DNA of 64,000 nt from an uncultured Erysipelotrichaceae bacterium (GTDB lineage Bacteria; Bacillota_I; Bacilli_A; Erysipelotrichales; Erysipelotrichaceae): positions 1-64,000 of the forward strand of contig CADABS010000003.1 in assembly GCA_902786245.1 (NCBI GenBank), in the 5' to 3' direction. The notes beneath the pieces are model-generated. The model made no database searches. It had not been told where the DNA came from and worked only from the letters and a program-made list of their open reading frames with translations. Below are positions 26,902-34,784 of the stretch, one piece after another (within the stretch, counting starts at the first letter, position 1; each line of letters starts with the position of its first letter). Position numbers and translations under genes: made by a program.

Positions 26902-28155
26902 TTATTTTCCAAGCGCATTGAACATGCGTACTTTATACGCTTCCACACCGGGCTGATCAAACGGATCAACTCCCATGATGCCGCAGGATACATAGCAGGC
27001 AAACTGGAAGAACCAGAACAGCTGACCGAAATGATAGGCATCGATTCTGCCGATCTGAATTACATTGCACGGGAACTTCTGGGCATGGGCTGCCAGCGTT
27101 GCCTCATATGCAGCCTTATTGATATCGAAGAAATCCTTGCCGTTTAGATAATCAAAGCGGTCATCTGCTTCATCTGCTTCAATGACCAGAGAATCCTGCT
27201 GTTCCTTCACATTCAGGAATGTCTCAAAGATCATGTTCTCTCCATCCTGGATATACTGGCCGATGGAATGAAGCTGTTCGGTAAATTCACCGGTGACCGG
27301 GAATATACCCTTTCCGTCTTTGCCTTCGCTCTCGGCAAACAGCTGCGTCCACCAGTAGAAGAAGTTTCTGAACTGGGGTTCAAAAGACGACAGCATCTCG
27401 ATTTTCCATCCGTTTCTGTAATACAGATTCCGCAGGGCCGCATACCGGTATGCATCATTGCTTTCCGCCGGTGCGCTGCGCAGCTGTTTCTGCATATCCG
27501 CAGCACCCTGTACGACGGAGCGGATATCGATTCCTGCCACTGCCATCGGCAGCAGTCCGACATTGGAGATCGCTGTAAAGCGGCCGCCGATATCCAGCGG
27601 GAAATCGATGAATTCATATCCCTGTTCCTGACAGAGTTCATCCAGACGGCTGCCCCTGGTACCGGTGCAGATGACTCTGGACGCATAGTCTTTGCCGTAT
27701 CTTTCCTTCAGTGCCTTCCGCAGCAGACGGAAGGAAGAACCCGGTTCCAGCGTTTCAAAGTTCTTGGCGATGCAGTCGATGAAGAAGTCTTTTCCTTCCA
27801 GCTGCTTCAGCATCCGGTTCAGTGCATTGGCCGAAAGCGTATTGCCGGCATAGATGATTTCCGGGGCATCCGGTGTCCGCAGTGCTTCGATCACGGATCT
27901 TGCCGCATTGTTGGATCCGCCGACACCGATCAGTACGAATGCATCGGATGTCTTCCGGATCTTTTCCGCGATTTCTTCAATGCGGCTGACTTTTTCTCCA
28001 TCCGCCCATTCTTCTGTATTCAGCCAGCCCAGGCTGTCCGCATATTTTTCTTCACCTTTCTGCGCTCTTGTGAGAACATCCGTGTTCTCTGCCATGATCT
28101 GATTCAGCTGACTCTGCAGTGTTTCCTGCAGACCTGTAACATCCAGACGGATCAT
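26902..28155 (-). CDS. pgi: Phosphoglucose isomerase-like protein with altered phosphate loop
   Basis: This 417-residue protein aligns along its length with Bacillota phosphoglucose isomerases: LIGVGGSNNAARSVIEAL, DIGGRFTAISNVGLLPMAVAG, WWTQLFAESEGKDGKG, FTEQLHSIGQYIQDG and ACYVSCGIMGVDPFDQPGVEAYK. However, the phosphate-binding loop, normally SKSGTTTE or SKTFTT, reads AKNFETLE (residues 130-137). It has lost the Ser and one Thr and gained a Glu. It may isomerise a different sugar or sugar phosphate. The start at MIRLDV is set by AAAGGGG and an ATGA overlap with the phosphofructokinase gene. Confidence 0.85.
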   Translation of the reverse strand: MIRLDVTGLQETLQSQLNQIMAENTDVLTRAQKGEEKYADSLGWLNTEEWADGEKVSRIEEIAEKIRKTSDAFVLIGVGGSNNAARSVIEALRTPDAPEIIYAGNTLSANALNRMLKQLEGKDFFIDCIAKNFETLEPGSSFRLLRKALKERYGKDYASRVICTGTRGSRLDELCQEQGYEFIDFPLDIGGRFTAISNVGLLPMAVAGIDIRSVVQGAADMQKQLRSAPAESNDAYRYAALRNLYYRNGWKIEMLSSFEPQFRNFFYWWTQLFAESEGKDGKGIFPVTGEFTEQLHSIGQYIQDGENMIFETFLNVKEQQDSLVIEADEADDRFDYLNGKDFFDINKAAYEATLAAHAQKFPCNVIQIGRIDAYHFGQLFWFFQFACYVSCGIMGVDPFDQPGVEAYKVRMFNALGK

Positions 28156-29330
28156 ATTCTTTCCCCTTTCACAAATACTTTCATCGGACTGAGCGGTCCG
28201 CCCAGCAGCGGCCGGCACCAGTCTTTGAATGCCGGCGTGACACCGTTTCCGTTTTCATTGATGAATTCGGCAGGCATTGTCTTTTCATGCATCATGACTT
28301 CATCGATGGAAACAAGGAATGTCTCCATCACATACGGTTCATCGGATGTTCTGCGGAAAGCAACCATCTTTCCGCTTTCCCCGGCCAGTGCCGCTCTGCA
28401 TGCTTCCTGACCGGCGATGACTGCCTCCTGCACATCGATATCGCTGCGCAGACCGATCGAAGCCCTGCCCAGCAGGCCCGGCTTTTCGCCTCTTGCTTTA
28501 TAGCCTAGCCGCTGAATGACAAGATTTGCCAGATGTGCACTGACATCGCCGAAGTATACGGAACGGCCGACTTTAAAGATCGGCTTTACGACAGGATTTC
28601 CTTCTTTGTCTTTCAAACCTTCGCTTGCCACAACGACAATTCCCGACTTTGTTTTCAGCAGTTCTTCAATATCATGGATATACTGCTCTTCATCAAAGGG
28701 CACTTCCGGCAGATAGATCAGATCCGGCTTCAGCCCGTCTTCATCTTCCGCCATGGCACTGGCTGCCGTGATCCATCCGGCATTTCTGCCGGACGCCTCG
28801 AGCACAGCGACATGGATGGCAAGACCGCTGACATCCGCCAGCAGTTCTTTCGTATTTTCTGCCATGAACCTTGCGGCACTGGCAAAACCGGGACTGTGGT
28901 CGGTGACCGCAATATCGTTATCCGTTGTCTTGGGAATGCCCATAACTTTGATATCCAGACCCTTTTTCTCACACATCCGGTACATCTTTCCGCATGTATC
29001 CATCGTACCGTTGCCGCCGTTGAACAGAATGTATCCGATATTGTATTTCACGCATACTTCTGCCATTCTTTCATATTCAGCTTCTTCCAGCTGATCACGC
29101 GATGTGCCGATTGCACTGCCGGGGGTTGTCAGAAGTCTTTCCAGTACATCTGCAGGCACATCGGTCAGATCAATCAGTTTTTCTTTCATCAGACCGCCGG
29201 TGCCGTATTCCGCCGCATAGACTCTGTCAATCATTTCAGATGCCTGTGCTTCTTTCACCGCACCGTAGAGGGAGGCGTTGATCACTGCCGTCGGTCCGCC
29301 GCCGTGGACCATCAGAATATTCTGTTTCAT
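28152..29330 (-). CDS. Phosphofructokinase (PfkA family), mixed ATP/PPi signature
   Basis: A 392-residue PfkA-family protein with GGGPTAVINASLYG at the N-terminus, GGNGTMDT at residues 105-112 and GIPKTTDND at 131-139. Pyrophosphate enzymes usually have Asp where Gly108 sits (GGNDS) together with Lys134; ATP enzymes of the bacterial type have Gly at both. Gly with Lys resembles the ATP-using trypanosomatid form, so the phosphoryl donor is uncertain. AGGAGG lies four bases before the ATG. The gene is preceded by a good promoter and two operator palindromes, and followed by pgi with an ATGA overlap. Confidence 0.88.
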   Translation of the reverse strand: MKQNILMVHGGGPTAVINASLYGAVKEAQASEMIDRVYAAEYGTGGLMKEKLIDLTDVPADVLERLLTTPGSAIGTSRDQLEEAEYERMAEVCVKYNIGYILFNGGNGTMDTCGKMYRMCEKKGLDIKVMGIPKTTDNDIAVTDHSPGFASAARFMAENTKELLADVSGLAIHVAVLEASGRNAGWITAASAMAEDEDGLKPDLIYLPEVPFDEEQYIHDIEELLKTKSGIVVVASEGLKDKEGNPVVKPIFKVGRSVYFGDVSAHLANLVIQRLGYKARGEKPGLLGRASIGLRSDIDVQEAVIAGQEACRAALAGESGKMVAFRRTSDEPYVMETFLVSIDEVMMHEKTMPAEFINENGNGVTPAFKDWCRPLLGGPLSPMKVFVKGERI

Positions 29331-29341
29331 GACTCCTCCTA

Positions 29342-29425
29342 TTAATTAAATGTTTTAACTAATTACATGATACAGAAACGCAGCGGCCTTTGCAAGATAA
29401 TTTATTAAAATGTTTAATAAATTAT
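29342..29425 (-). promoter_or_regulatory. pfk-pgi-GH3 promoter with two ROK-type operators
   Basis: On the minus strand TTGCAA (29395-29390), a 17-bp spacer and TATCAT (29372-29367) form a promoter. One operator, TTAATTAAA-TGT-TTTAACTAA, lies at 29342-29362 just downstream of the -10. A second, TTTATTAAA-ATG-TTTAATAAA (29401-29421), lies just upstream of the -35, and its arms extend to a perfect 13-bp inverted repeat (29397-29409 and 29413-29425). The arrangement fits repression by the ROK regulator encoded next door. Confidence 0.75.
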
Positions 29426-29435
29426 CCGTGCATAA

Positions 29436-29457
29436 TGAAAACCCGGTTTCCCGGGTT
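29436..29457 (-). terminator. Weak terminator of the ROK regulator gene
   Basis: AACCCGG pairs with CCGGGTT over a four-base loop, touching the stop codon, followed by TTTTCATT on the minus strand. The U-run is short, so some read-through into the pfk unit is possible. Confidence 0.5.
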
Positions 29458-30662
29458 CATCTGACAAAGTATTTATCTAAGCAGACAGCAGCCGCTGCGG
29501 CGGCACCGCCGTATTCATCAAAGAATACATACCGGATCTGTGTATGGTCTGTATCTGCCGAATACGAATATCTGCGCATGACCTGTTCTGCTGTATTCCG
29601 GTTCTGTTCCAGTGCGAACATCGGCCCGCCCAGAACGATCAGATCCGGATTCATGAACGAAATGATATTGGCCAGTGCAGTTCCCATATAATGCATGGCT
29701 GAATCCATGAGTCTTCCGATATCTGCGTCCCCTGCCGTCTGGGCCTGATGGATATGGTCGACCGTCAGTTTTTCCGGATCGCTGCAGATTTCCGCCAGCA
29801 CCGGTGCCTTTCCTTCTTTCAGCAGTTCCCCGGCAGTTTTCAGAACATACCGCAGGCTGGAAAATTCTTCCAGTGTTTTTCCGGATACGGGATCCATGAC
29901 CATATGGCCGATTTCCCCGGCGGCACCGTATTCGCCGCGGACGCTGCGGTTCTGCAGGATCATCGGTCCGGCAATGCCCCAGGAGGCATAGCATAGGACA
30001 AAGGAATCACAGCCGGCAACGGCTTCCGGATAAAACAGAGACAGCAGAATGGTTCTTGCCCGGACATTGTTTTCAATACGCACCGGCAGTCCGTATCTTT
30101 CTGCGATTTCATCTGCCGGCCGCTGATTCTGCCAGGAAGAACGGTGGGAATCGATCTGACAGACCGTACCTGTATGGGCGTCGACGACCGCCGGCACGGC
30201 AACGCCGATACCGATCAGCCGGTTCCAGAGATCCGGATGGGAATCGCGGACCGAATCGATCAGCCTGCAGAGCGACTGCATCATCCTGCCGTAATCCGCA
30301 GGCATGACCTTTTCTTCTCCTTTCACCGCCATATTGCCTTTCAGATCGCATATGCAGTAATGCGTTCTGTCCCGGCCCAGTGAAATACCCAGTGCATATT
30401 TCGCATCCGGCACATAATCCAGCAGAACCGGATGCCGTCCTGCCTTTCCGGTTTTCTCACCCGGCTGATCCGGTATTTCCTGCAGAATTCCGTCTGTGAT
30501 CAGTTCCGCCGTGATATTGGTGATCGTCGGCGGCGTCAGTTCCAGCATTTCCGCAATCTGCGCCCGGGAAAGCGGTCCGTACCGGTAAAGAAGCGACTTG
30601 ATCAGTGTTATGTTTTCCTGTTTGGCAATGATCTGGTTTTTGCCGTAATTCCTGACAGCCAT
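29457..30662 (-). CDS. ROK-family transcriptional repressor (NagC/XylR type)
   Basis: A 401-residue ROK regulator. The N-terminal winged helix spans residues about 15-75 (LIKSLLYRYGPLSRAQIAEMLELTPPTITNI broken here into its recognition helix TPPTITNITAELI). The sugar-binding ROK domain follows: ISLGRDRTHYCICDLKG, RIENNVRAR, ASWGIAGPMILQ, GEIGHMVMDP. The usual zinc Cys cluster after GHM is missing. It sits between its two presumed targets, pfk-pgi-GH3 downstream and tpi-larA divergent, and all three promoters carry the same palindrome. GGAGG precedes the ATG. Confidence 0.92.
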   Translation of the reverse strand: MAVRNYGKNQIIAKQENITLIKSLLYRYGPLSRAQIAEMLELTPPTITNITAELITDGILQEIPDQPGEKTGKAGRHPVLLDYVPDAKYALGISLGRDRTHYCICDLKGNMAVKGEEKVMPADYGRMMQSLCRLIDSVRDSHPDLWNRLIGIGVAVPAVVDAHTGTVCQIDSHRSSWQNQRPADEIAERYGLPVRIENNVRARTILLSLFYPEAVAGCDSFVLCYASWGIAGPMILQNRSVRGEYGAAGEIGHMVMDPVSGKTLEEFSSLRYVLKTAGELLKEGKAPVLAEICSDPEKLTVDHIHQAQTAGDADIGRLMDSAMHYMGTALANIISFMNPDLIVLGGPMFALEQNRNTAEQVMRRYSYSADTDHTQIRYVFFDEYGGAAAAAAVCLDKYFVR

Positions 30663-30675
30663 AGCACCTCCGCGA

Positions 30676-30701
30676 TTAATTAAATCGTTTTATATATTAT
30701 A
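30676..30701 (-). promoter_or_regulatory. ROK regulator -10 box and autoregulatory operator
   Basis: TATAAT (30701-30696, minus strand) is the likely -10. The palindrome TTAATTAAA-TCG-TTTTATATA at 30676-30696 lies just downstream in the leader. One arm matches the operator consensus exactly; the other is degenerate. This suggests weak autoregulation. No clear -35 was found. Confidence 0.5.
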
Positions 30702-30745
30702 TGATACTTTTATCCGGACAGTTACTGTTTTTACGGATTCAGGGC

Positions 30746-30799
30746 TTGATTAATTAATCATTTTAACTTATTATCTAATTAGTTAATCGTTTTAATTAA
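30746..30799 (+). promoter_or_regulatory. tpi-larA promoter with two ROK-type operators
   Basis: TTGATT (30746-30751), 17 bp and TATTAT (30769-30774) form the promoter. Operator TTAATTAAT-CAT-TTTAACTTA (30750-30770) fills the -35/-10 spacer. A second, TTAGTTAAT-CGT-TTTAATTAA (30779-30799), covers the transcription start and ends next to the SD. Repressor bound here would block polymerase directly. Confidence 0.75.
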
Positions 30800-30811
30800 T
30801 TGGAGGATGCC

Positions 30812-31657
30812 ATGAAACATATTTATCTGAATCTCAAGCGATTCGATATTCCCGGGGAATACGGCGGTGTCAATTCGCTCTGCCCTGCCCCGGAATACGG
30901 CAGCACCATTATCCGTTCCGTACAGGACGCACTGTCCGTCTATGACCCGGATGAAACAGACTTCACGATTTTCTTTCCGGAAGCGCATATCCTCTCTGCC
31001 GTCAGTGCTAAAAATCCTGACAGCGCGCTGATGATCGGTGCCCAGTCTGCCGACCGGGCAGATACCGCCCCGGGCGGAAACTTCGGTGCCTTTACTTCCA
31101 GACGCCCTGCTGCGGCAGTCAGAGCACTCGGCTGCGAAGCCGTTATGATCGGGCATTGTGAAGAACGCAATGAAAAAAGACAGCTTCTGCGCGATGCCGG
31201 CGTATCCGATGAACAGGCATCCGCTGTCATCAATAAAGCACTGAATGACGAGATCCGCTGTGCTGTCAGCCGCGGTCTGAAAGTACTCTACTGCATCGGC
31301 GAAAGAAGCGAAGAACAGGAACGCTGGCAGGAAGTACTGCAGGCGCAGATCGAAACCGGGCTGCAGGATATTGACAGAACCGGCGTTGTCATCGCCTATG
31401 AGCCGGTCTGGTCGATCGGACCGGGCAAAACGCCTGCCGACAGACCGTATATCGATAAAGTCGCCCGCTTCATTCACAGCCTGGATCTGCAGCTCGATGT
31501 CGTATACGGCGGCGGTCTGAAAAAAGACAATGCGGAAATGCTGGCATCCATCGAAGACATCAGCGGCGGCCTGATCGCACTGACCCGCTTTGCCGGCGAT
31601 ATCGGTTTCTATCCGGATGAATATCTGGAAATCATACGCTTATATACAGGAAAATAA
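30812..31657 (+). CDS. Triose-phosphate isomerase-like protein (divergent)
   Basis: The 281-residue protein is a TIM homologue with NLK at residues 7-9, the catalytic His115 in IGHCEER (usually IGHSERR), catalytic Glu197 in AYEPVWSIGPGKTP, and YGGGLKKDN in place of YGGSVNP. It is longer than the usual 250 residues. Such divergence is seen in TIM-like enzymes acting on other phosphates, for example tetrulose phosphates (EryH type), so triose phosphate is not assured. GGAGG lies five bases before the ATG, immediately after the second operator. It is followed after nine bases by the LarA-like gene. Confidence 0.82.
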   Translation: MKHIYLNLKRFDIPGEYGGVNSLCPAPEYGSTIIRSVQDALSVYDPDETDFTIFFPEAHILSAVSAKNPDSALMIGAQSADRADTAPGGNFGAFTSRRPAAAVRALGCEAVMIGHCEERNEKRQLLRDAGVSDEQASAVINKALNDEIRCAVSRGLKVLYCIGERSEEQERWQEVLQAQIETGLQDIDRTGVVIAYEPVWSIGPGKTPADRPYIDKVARFIHSLDLQLDVVYGGGLKKDNAEMLASIEDISGGLIALTRFAGDIGFYPDEYLEIIRLYTGK

Positions 31658-31666
31658 GGAGAAAGC

Positions 31667-33148
31667 ATGAAACATTTGGAATTCGAATACGGCGCCGGCA
31701 CAATGGGCGCAGATCTGCCTGATTCAACCGATGTATTTATTCCCGGCGAGACTGTACAGGATCCGCCGTTTATCCCGGAAGACCGGCTGGAAGAAGCATA
31801 CCTGGAAAGCATCCGCAATCCGATCGGCATGAAACCTGTCACCGAACTGGTCCATAAGGGATCAAAAGTCGTCTTCGTCGTACCGGACAGAGTCAAAGGC
31901 GGCGAACAGAAGACAAGCCACCGCAAGCTTTCCATCAAATATCTTCTGAATGAACTGTACAGCGCCGGTGTGGAACCGCAGGATATCCTCTTCATCATTT
32001 CCAACGGTCTCCATCCCCGCAGCACCGAACAGGACGCAAAAGCGATCTTCGGCCAGGAAATCTTCGATGCTTTCTGGAGCAGCGGACAGATCATTTCTCA
32101 TGACTCGGAAGATTCGGAACATATGATCGACCTCGGCACGACCAGACGCGGCGATCCTGTCGTCATGAACAAGTATGTTTTTGACGCAGACCTGCCGATC
32201 CTGATCGGACATGTCCAGGGCAACCCTTACGGCGGCTATTCCGGCGGCTATAAGCACAGCGCGACCGGCATTACCAACTGGAGATGCATCGCCTCCCATC
32301 ATGTACCGGCAGTCATGCACAGAGAAGACTTCACACCGGTAAACAACGGTTCTCTGATGAGAAACAAATTCGATGAAATTTCCATGCATATGGAAGAAAA
32401 GATGGGCCATCCCTTCTTCTGCTGCGATGCAGTTCTGGATTCCAAATCGCGCCAGATCAGAATTTTCAGCGGATATGCAAAGGAAATGATGCCTTTATCC
32501 TGGAAAGTCGCAGACAGGCGCACATATGTCCACTGGGCCGAAAAGAAATACGATGTCATCGTCTTCGGCATGCCCCAGAAGTTCCATTACGGCGACGGCA
32601 TGGGCACCAATCCGATCATGATGATGCAGGCACTCAGTGCCCAGGTGCTCCGCCACAAAAGAATCATGAGCGACCGCTGCGTCATTATCTGTTCCTCCCT
32701 GTGCAACGGCTTCTTCAATGATAAAAAATGGCCGTATCTCAGGGAACTCTATGAATGGTTCCAGCACGACCAGATGAACCAGCTTCCCGATATGAACCGG
32801 CTCGGCGAATACTTTGCGACAAACGAAGAATACATCCGCCAGTACCGCTTCGCCAATGCCTTCCATCCGTTCCACGGCTTCTCGATGATGAGCTGCGGAC
32901 ACATTGCCGAAATGAACACCAGCGCGCTCTACATCGTCGGTGCGGAAGATCCGGGCTATGCCAGAGGCATGGGTCTCAAGACCAGAGCCACCTTTGAAGA
33001 AGCACTGGAAGACGCAAAAAAGAAATATGTCGGCGAAAACCCGAATATTCTGGCGCTGCCACTGACATTCAAAACCGCTGCCGTCCATCTCTGCATGAAA
33101 GATCCCGACCAGGATCCGATGGATGAATACGGACACATGCATAAATGA
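31667..33148 (+). CDS. LarA-like nickel-pincer racemase/epimerase
   Basis: A 493-residue protein of the LarA (DUF2088) superfamily, whose members racemise or epimerise 2-hydroxy acids with a nickel-pincer cofactor. The N-terminal domain has VVFVVPDRV and SNGLHPRST with His116, matching the first catalytic His. HVQGNPYGGYSGGYKHS carries Lys196, matching the Lys that binds the cofactor. The position of the second catalytic His appears to be Tyr (NPYGGYSGG versus PHxxAGxSGG). No larB, larC or larE cofactor genes are in the window. Its place after the TIM-like gene suggests a sugar acid or hydroxy acid substrate. Confidence 0.75.
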   Translation: MKHLEFEYGAGTMGADLPDSTDVFIPGETVQDPPFIPEDRLEEAYLESIRNPIGMKPVTELVHKGSKVVFVVPDRVKGGEQKTSHRKLSIKYLLNELYSAGVEPQDILFIISNGLHPRSTEQDAKAIFGQEIFDAFWSSGQIISHDSEDSEHMIDLGTTRRGDPVVMNKYVFDADLPILIGHVQGNPYGGYSGGYKHSATGITNWRCIASHHVPAVMHREDFTPVNNGSLMRNKFDEISMHMEEKMGHPFFCCDAVLDSKSRQIRIFSGYAKEMMPLSWKVADRRTYVHWAEKKYDVIVFGMPQKFHYGDGMGTNPIMMMQALSAQVLRHKRIMSDRCVIICSSLCNGFFNDKKWPYLRELYEWFQHDQMNQLPDMNRLGEYFATNEEYIRQYRFANAFHPFHGFSMMSCGHIAEMNTSALYIVGAEDPGYARGMGLKTRATFEEALEDAKKKYVGENPNILALPLTFKTAAVHLCMKDPDQDPMDEYGHMHK

Positions 33149-33184
33149 CGAAAACAGGGGCTGATACTTCAGTCCCTGTCATCT

Positions 33185-34651
33185 TTACAGACCAAGCCGG
33201 ACATACTGCTCTGCAGGTGCTTCGGCTTTTTTCATTTCTTCCTTCAGAAGCCTGATCATACAGGCTTCCGTTTCCGGATCATCGAGGGGATGAACCTGCA
33301 GCGGATCCTTCTGCCGGTCAAACAGCATCGTGCCGTACTGCACATGGCTGCTGTAGCGGTAGTAGCGTTTTCTGTCATAGCGCTCATCCCCCGGAATTTT
33401 CAGTACAGGCACATGATCCGCAAAGGCAAAGTCTCTGCACAGCAGATCGTCCGCCTGGGTGATTTCTTCTTTTTTCATGTATTTTTTGATATGCGCAGGC
33501 ATCAGGGTGTACTGGTACAGCGGTGCGTTGTCTCTGTTTCCGGCCCGCATATATGTATACCTGCCGTCCGTCACATTGACATGCATGCCGAAGTATCCGT
33601 AGAGAATGGAATCATGGATCTTTTCTTTCCCTGCCAGCAGCCCCAGAATCGATTCTCCGGTCATATGTCTGCCTTTTTCAACACCGAAGAAATCCAGTAC
33701 CGTTGGGGCAATATCCGGTGTCTGAGCCAGTCCGTGACAGACCGTTCCGTCCGCTTCCGGATGGCGGGGATCATGCAGGAAGAACGGAATATTTGCCAAT
33801 TCATCATAGACCGGCGGATAGTTCTTTCCGACATATCCTTTTTCTCCCAGCAGGAAACCGTGATCCGTATTGACAATTAACATCGTGTCTTTCCACAGAT
33901 CATGTTCATCAAAGAAATCCAGGATCCTGCCAAGATATGCATCGCACATGGTGACGAGTGCTTTGTAATTGCGGATAAAGCCTCTGACCTTGCCCTGTTC
34001 ATCTGTTTCATATCTGCGGTACTCCGGCCAGTCATCCGTGCTTTCTTCTCCCGGATAAAGATCTTTATATTTCTGCGGCACAAAGAACGGCTCATGGGGA
34101 TCGAAATATTCCAATTGCAGAAACCATCTGTCCTGATCCGCATGTTCCTGCAGGAACTCCATGCCTTTTGCAAAACTGCGGACATGGCATGTCTCTGCCT
34201 CTTCTGCCATTGCTCTGCGGTTGATTGCATCCTGCTGCCGCGATGTCAGCGGTCCGTCAAAGTCTGCCGGATCTGCCTTCCATGCGTCGCCTTCCTGTCC
34301 CCGGACAAATTCAAAGGAACTGTAATTCGTCCAGTAATTCGCACCGCCTGCCTCCCAGTAATGGCAGTGGTCTGTCACCAGATGGCTCCAGATCCCGTGT
34401 TCTCCCAACATGGCCGGCATCGATTCATCAAAGGGTTCAAACGGGCTCCAGCTGCGGTGCAGAAAGTTCAGTCTGCCGGTATGCAGTTCCCTTCTGGCCG
34501 GCATACAGGGCATACTGCCGGTAAAGAAATGATCAAAGACAGCGGAATGTTCCGCCAGGCGCTTAAAGTTCGGTGTATATGTATCCCTGCATCCATACGG
34601 TTCCAGAAACCGTTTATTCAGTGAATCATACATGATCATGACAGCTTTCAT
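33185..34651 (-). CDS. Sulfatase (S1 type), paralogue C
   Basis: A 488-residue sulfatase related to paralogues A and B: MKAVMIMYDSLNKRF, Cys49 in SMPCMPARRELHTGR, RSWSPFEPFDESMP, and metal site NTDHGFLLGEKGYVGK. The first metal-site residues are conserved. It is cytoplasmic by the lack of a signal peptide. GGAGG lies eight bases before the ATG. It stands alone on the minus strand, convergent with the LarA-like gene and divergent from a decayed Gfo/Idh gene, so it may be a stray member of the locus with its own promoter. Confidence 0.92.
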   Translation of the reverse strand: MKAVMIMYDSLNKRFLEPYGCRDTYTPNFKRLAEHSAVFDHFFTGSMPCMPARRELHTGRLNFLHRSWSPFEPFDESMPAMLGEHGIWSHLVTDHCHYWEAGGANYWTNYSSFEFVRGQEGDAWKADPADFDGPLTSRQQDAINRRAMAEEAETCHVRSFAKGMEFLQEHADQDRWFLQLEYFDPHEPFFVPQKYKDLYPGEESTDDWPEYRRYETDEQGKVRGFIRNYKALVTMCDAYLGRILDFFDEHDLWKDTMLIVNTDHGFLLGEKGYVGKNYPPVYDELANIPFFLHDPRHPEADGTVCHGLAQTPDIAPTVLDFFGVEKGRHMTGESILGLLAGKEKIHDSILYGYFGMHVNVTDGRYTYMRAGNRDNAPLYQYTLMPAHIKKYMKKEEITQADDLLCRDFAFADHVPVLKIPGDERYDRKRYYRYSSHVQYGTMLFDRQKDPLQVHPLDDPETEACMIRLLKEEMKKAEAPAEQYVRLGL

Positions 34652-34784
34652 CTCAGATTCCTCCACGTATACAATACATGCATGCAGAAAGCCGTACTGC
34701 CCGGGAAGCGGAATCTTATTGTCACAAAAGCGACATCTGCAGGAAAAGAAAGAACTCCTGTATAATCAGAAGAAGAAAGAGGCT

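Noticed and set aside
17920-33148. Sulfoglycolysis (sulfoquinovose) locus
   Set aside because: Isomerase, kinase and sulfatases fit superficially, but no sulfoquinovosidase, SLA reductase or aldolase of the sulfo-EMP type is present, and C-S bonds are not cut by sulfatases.
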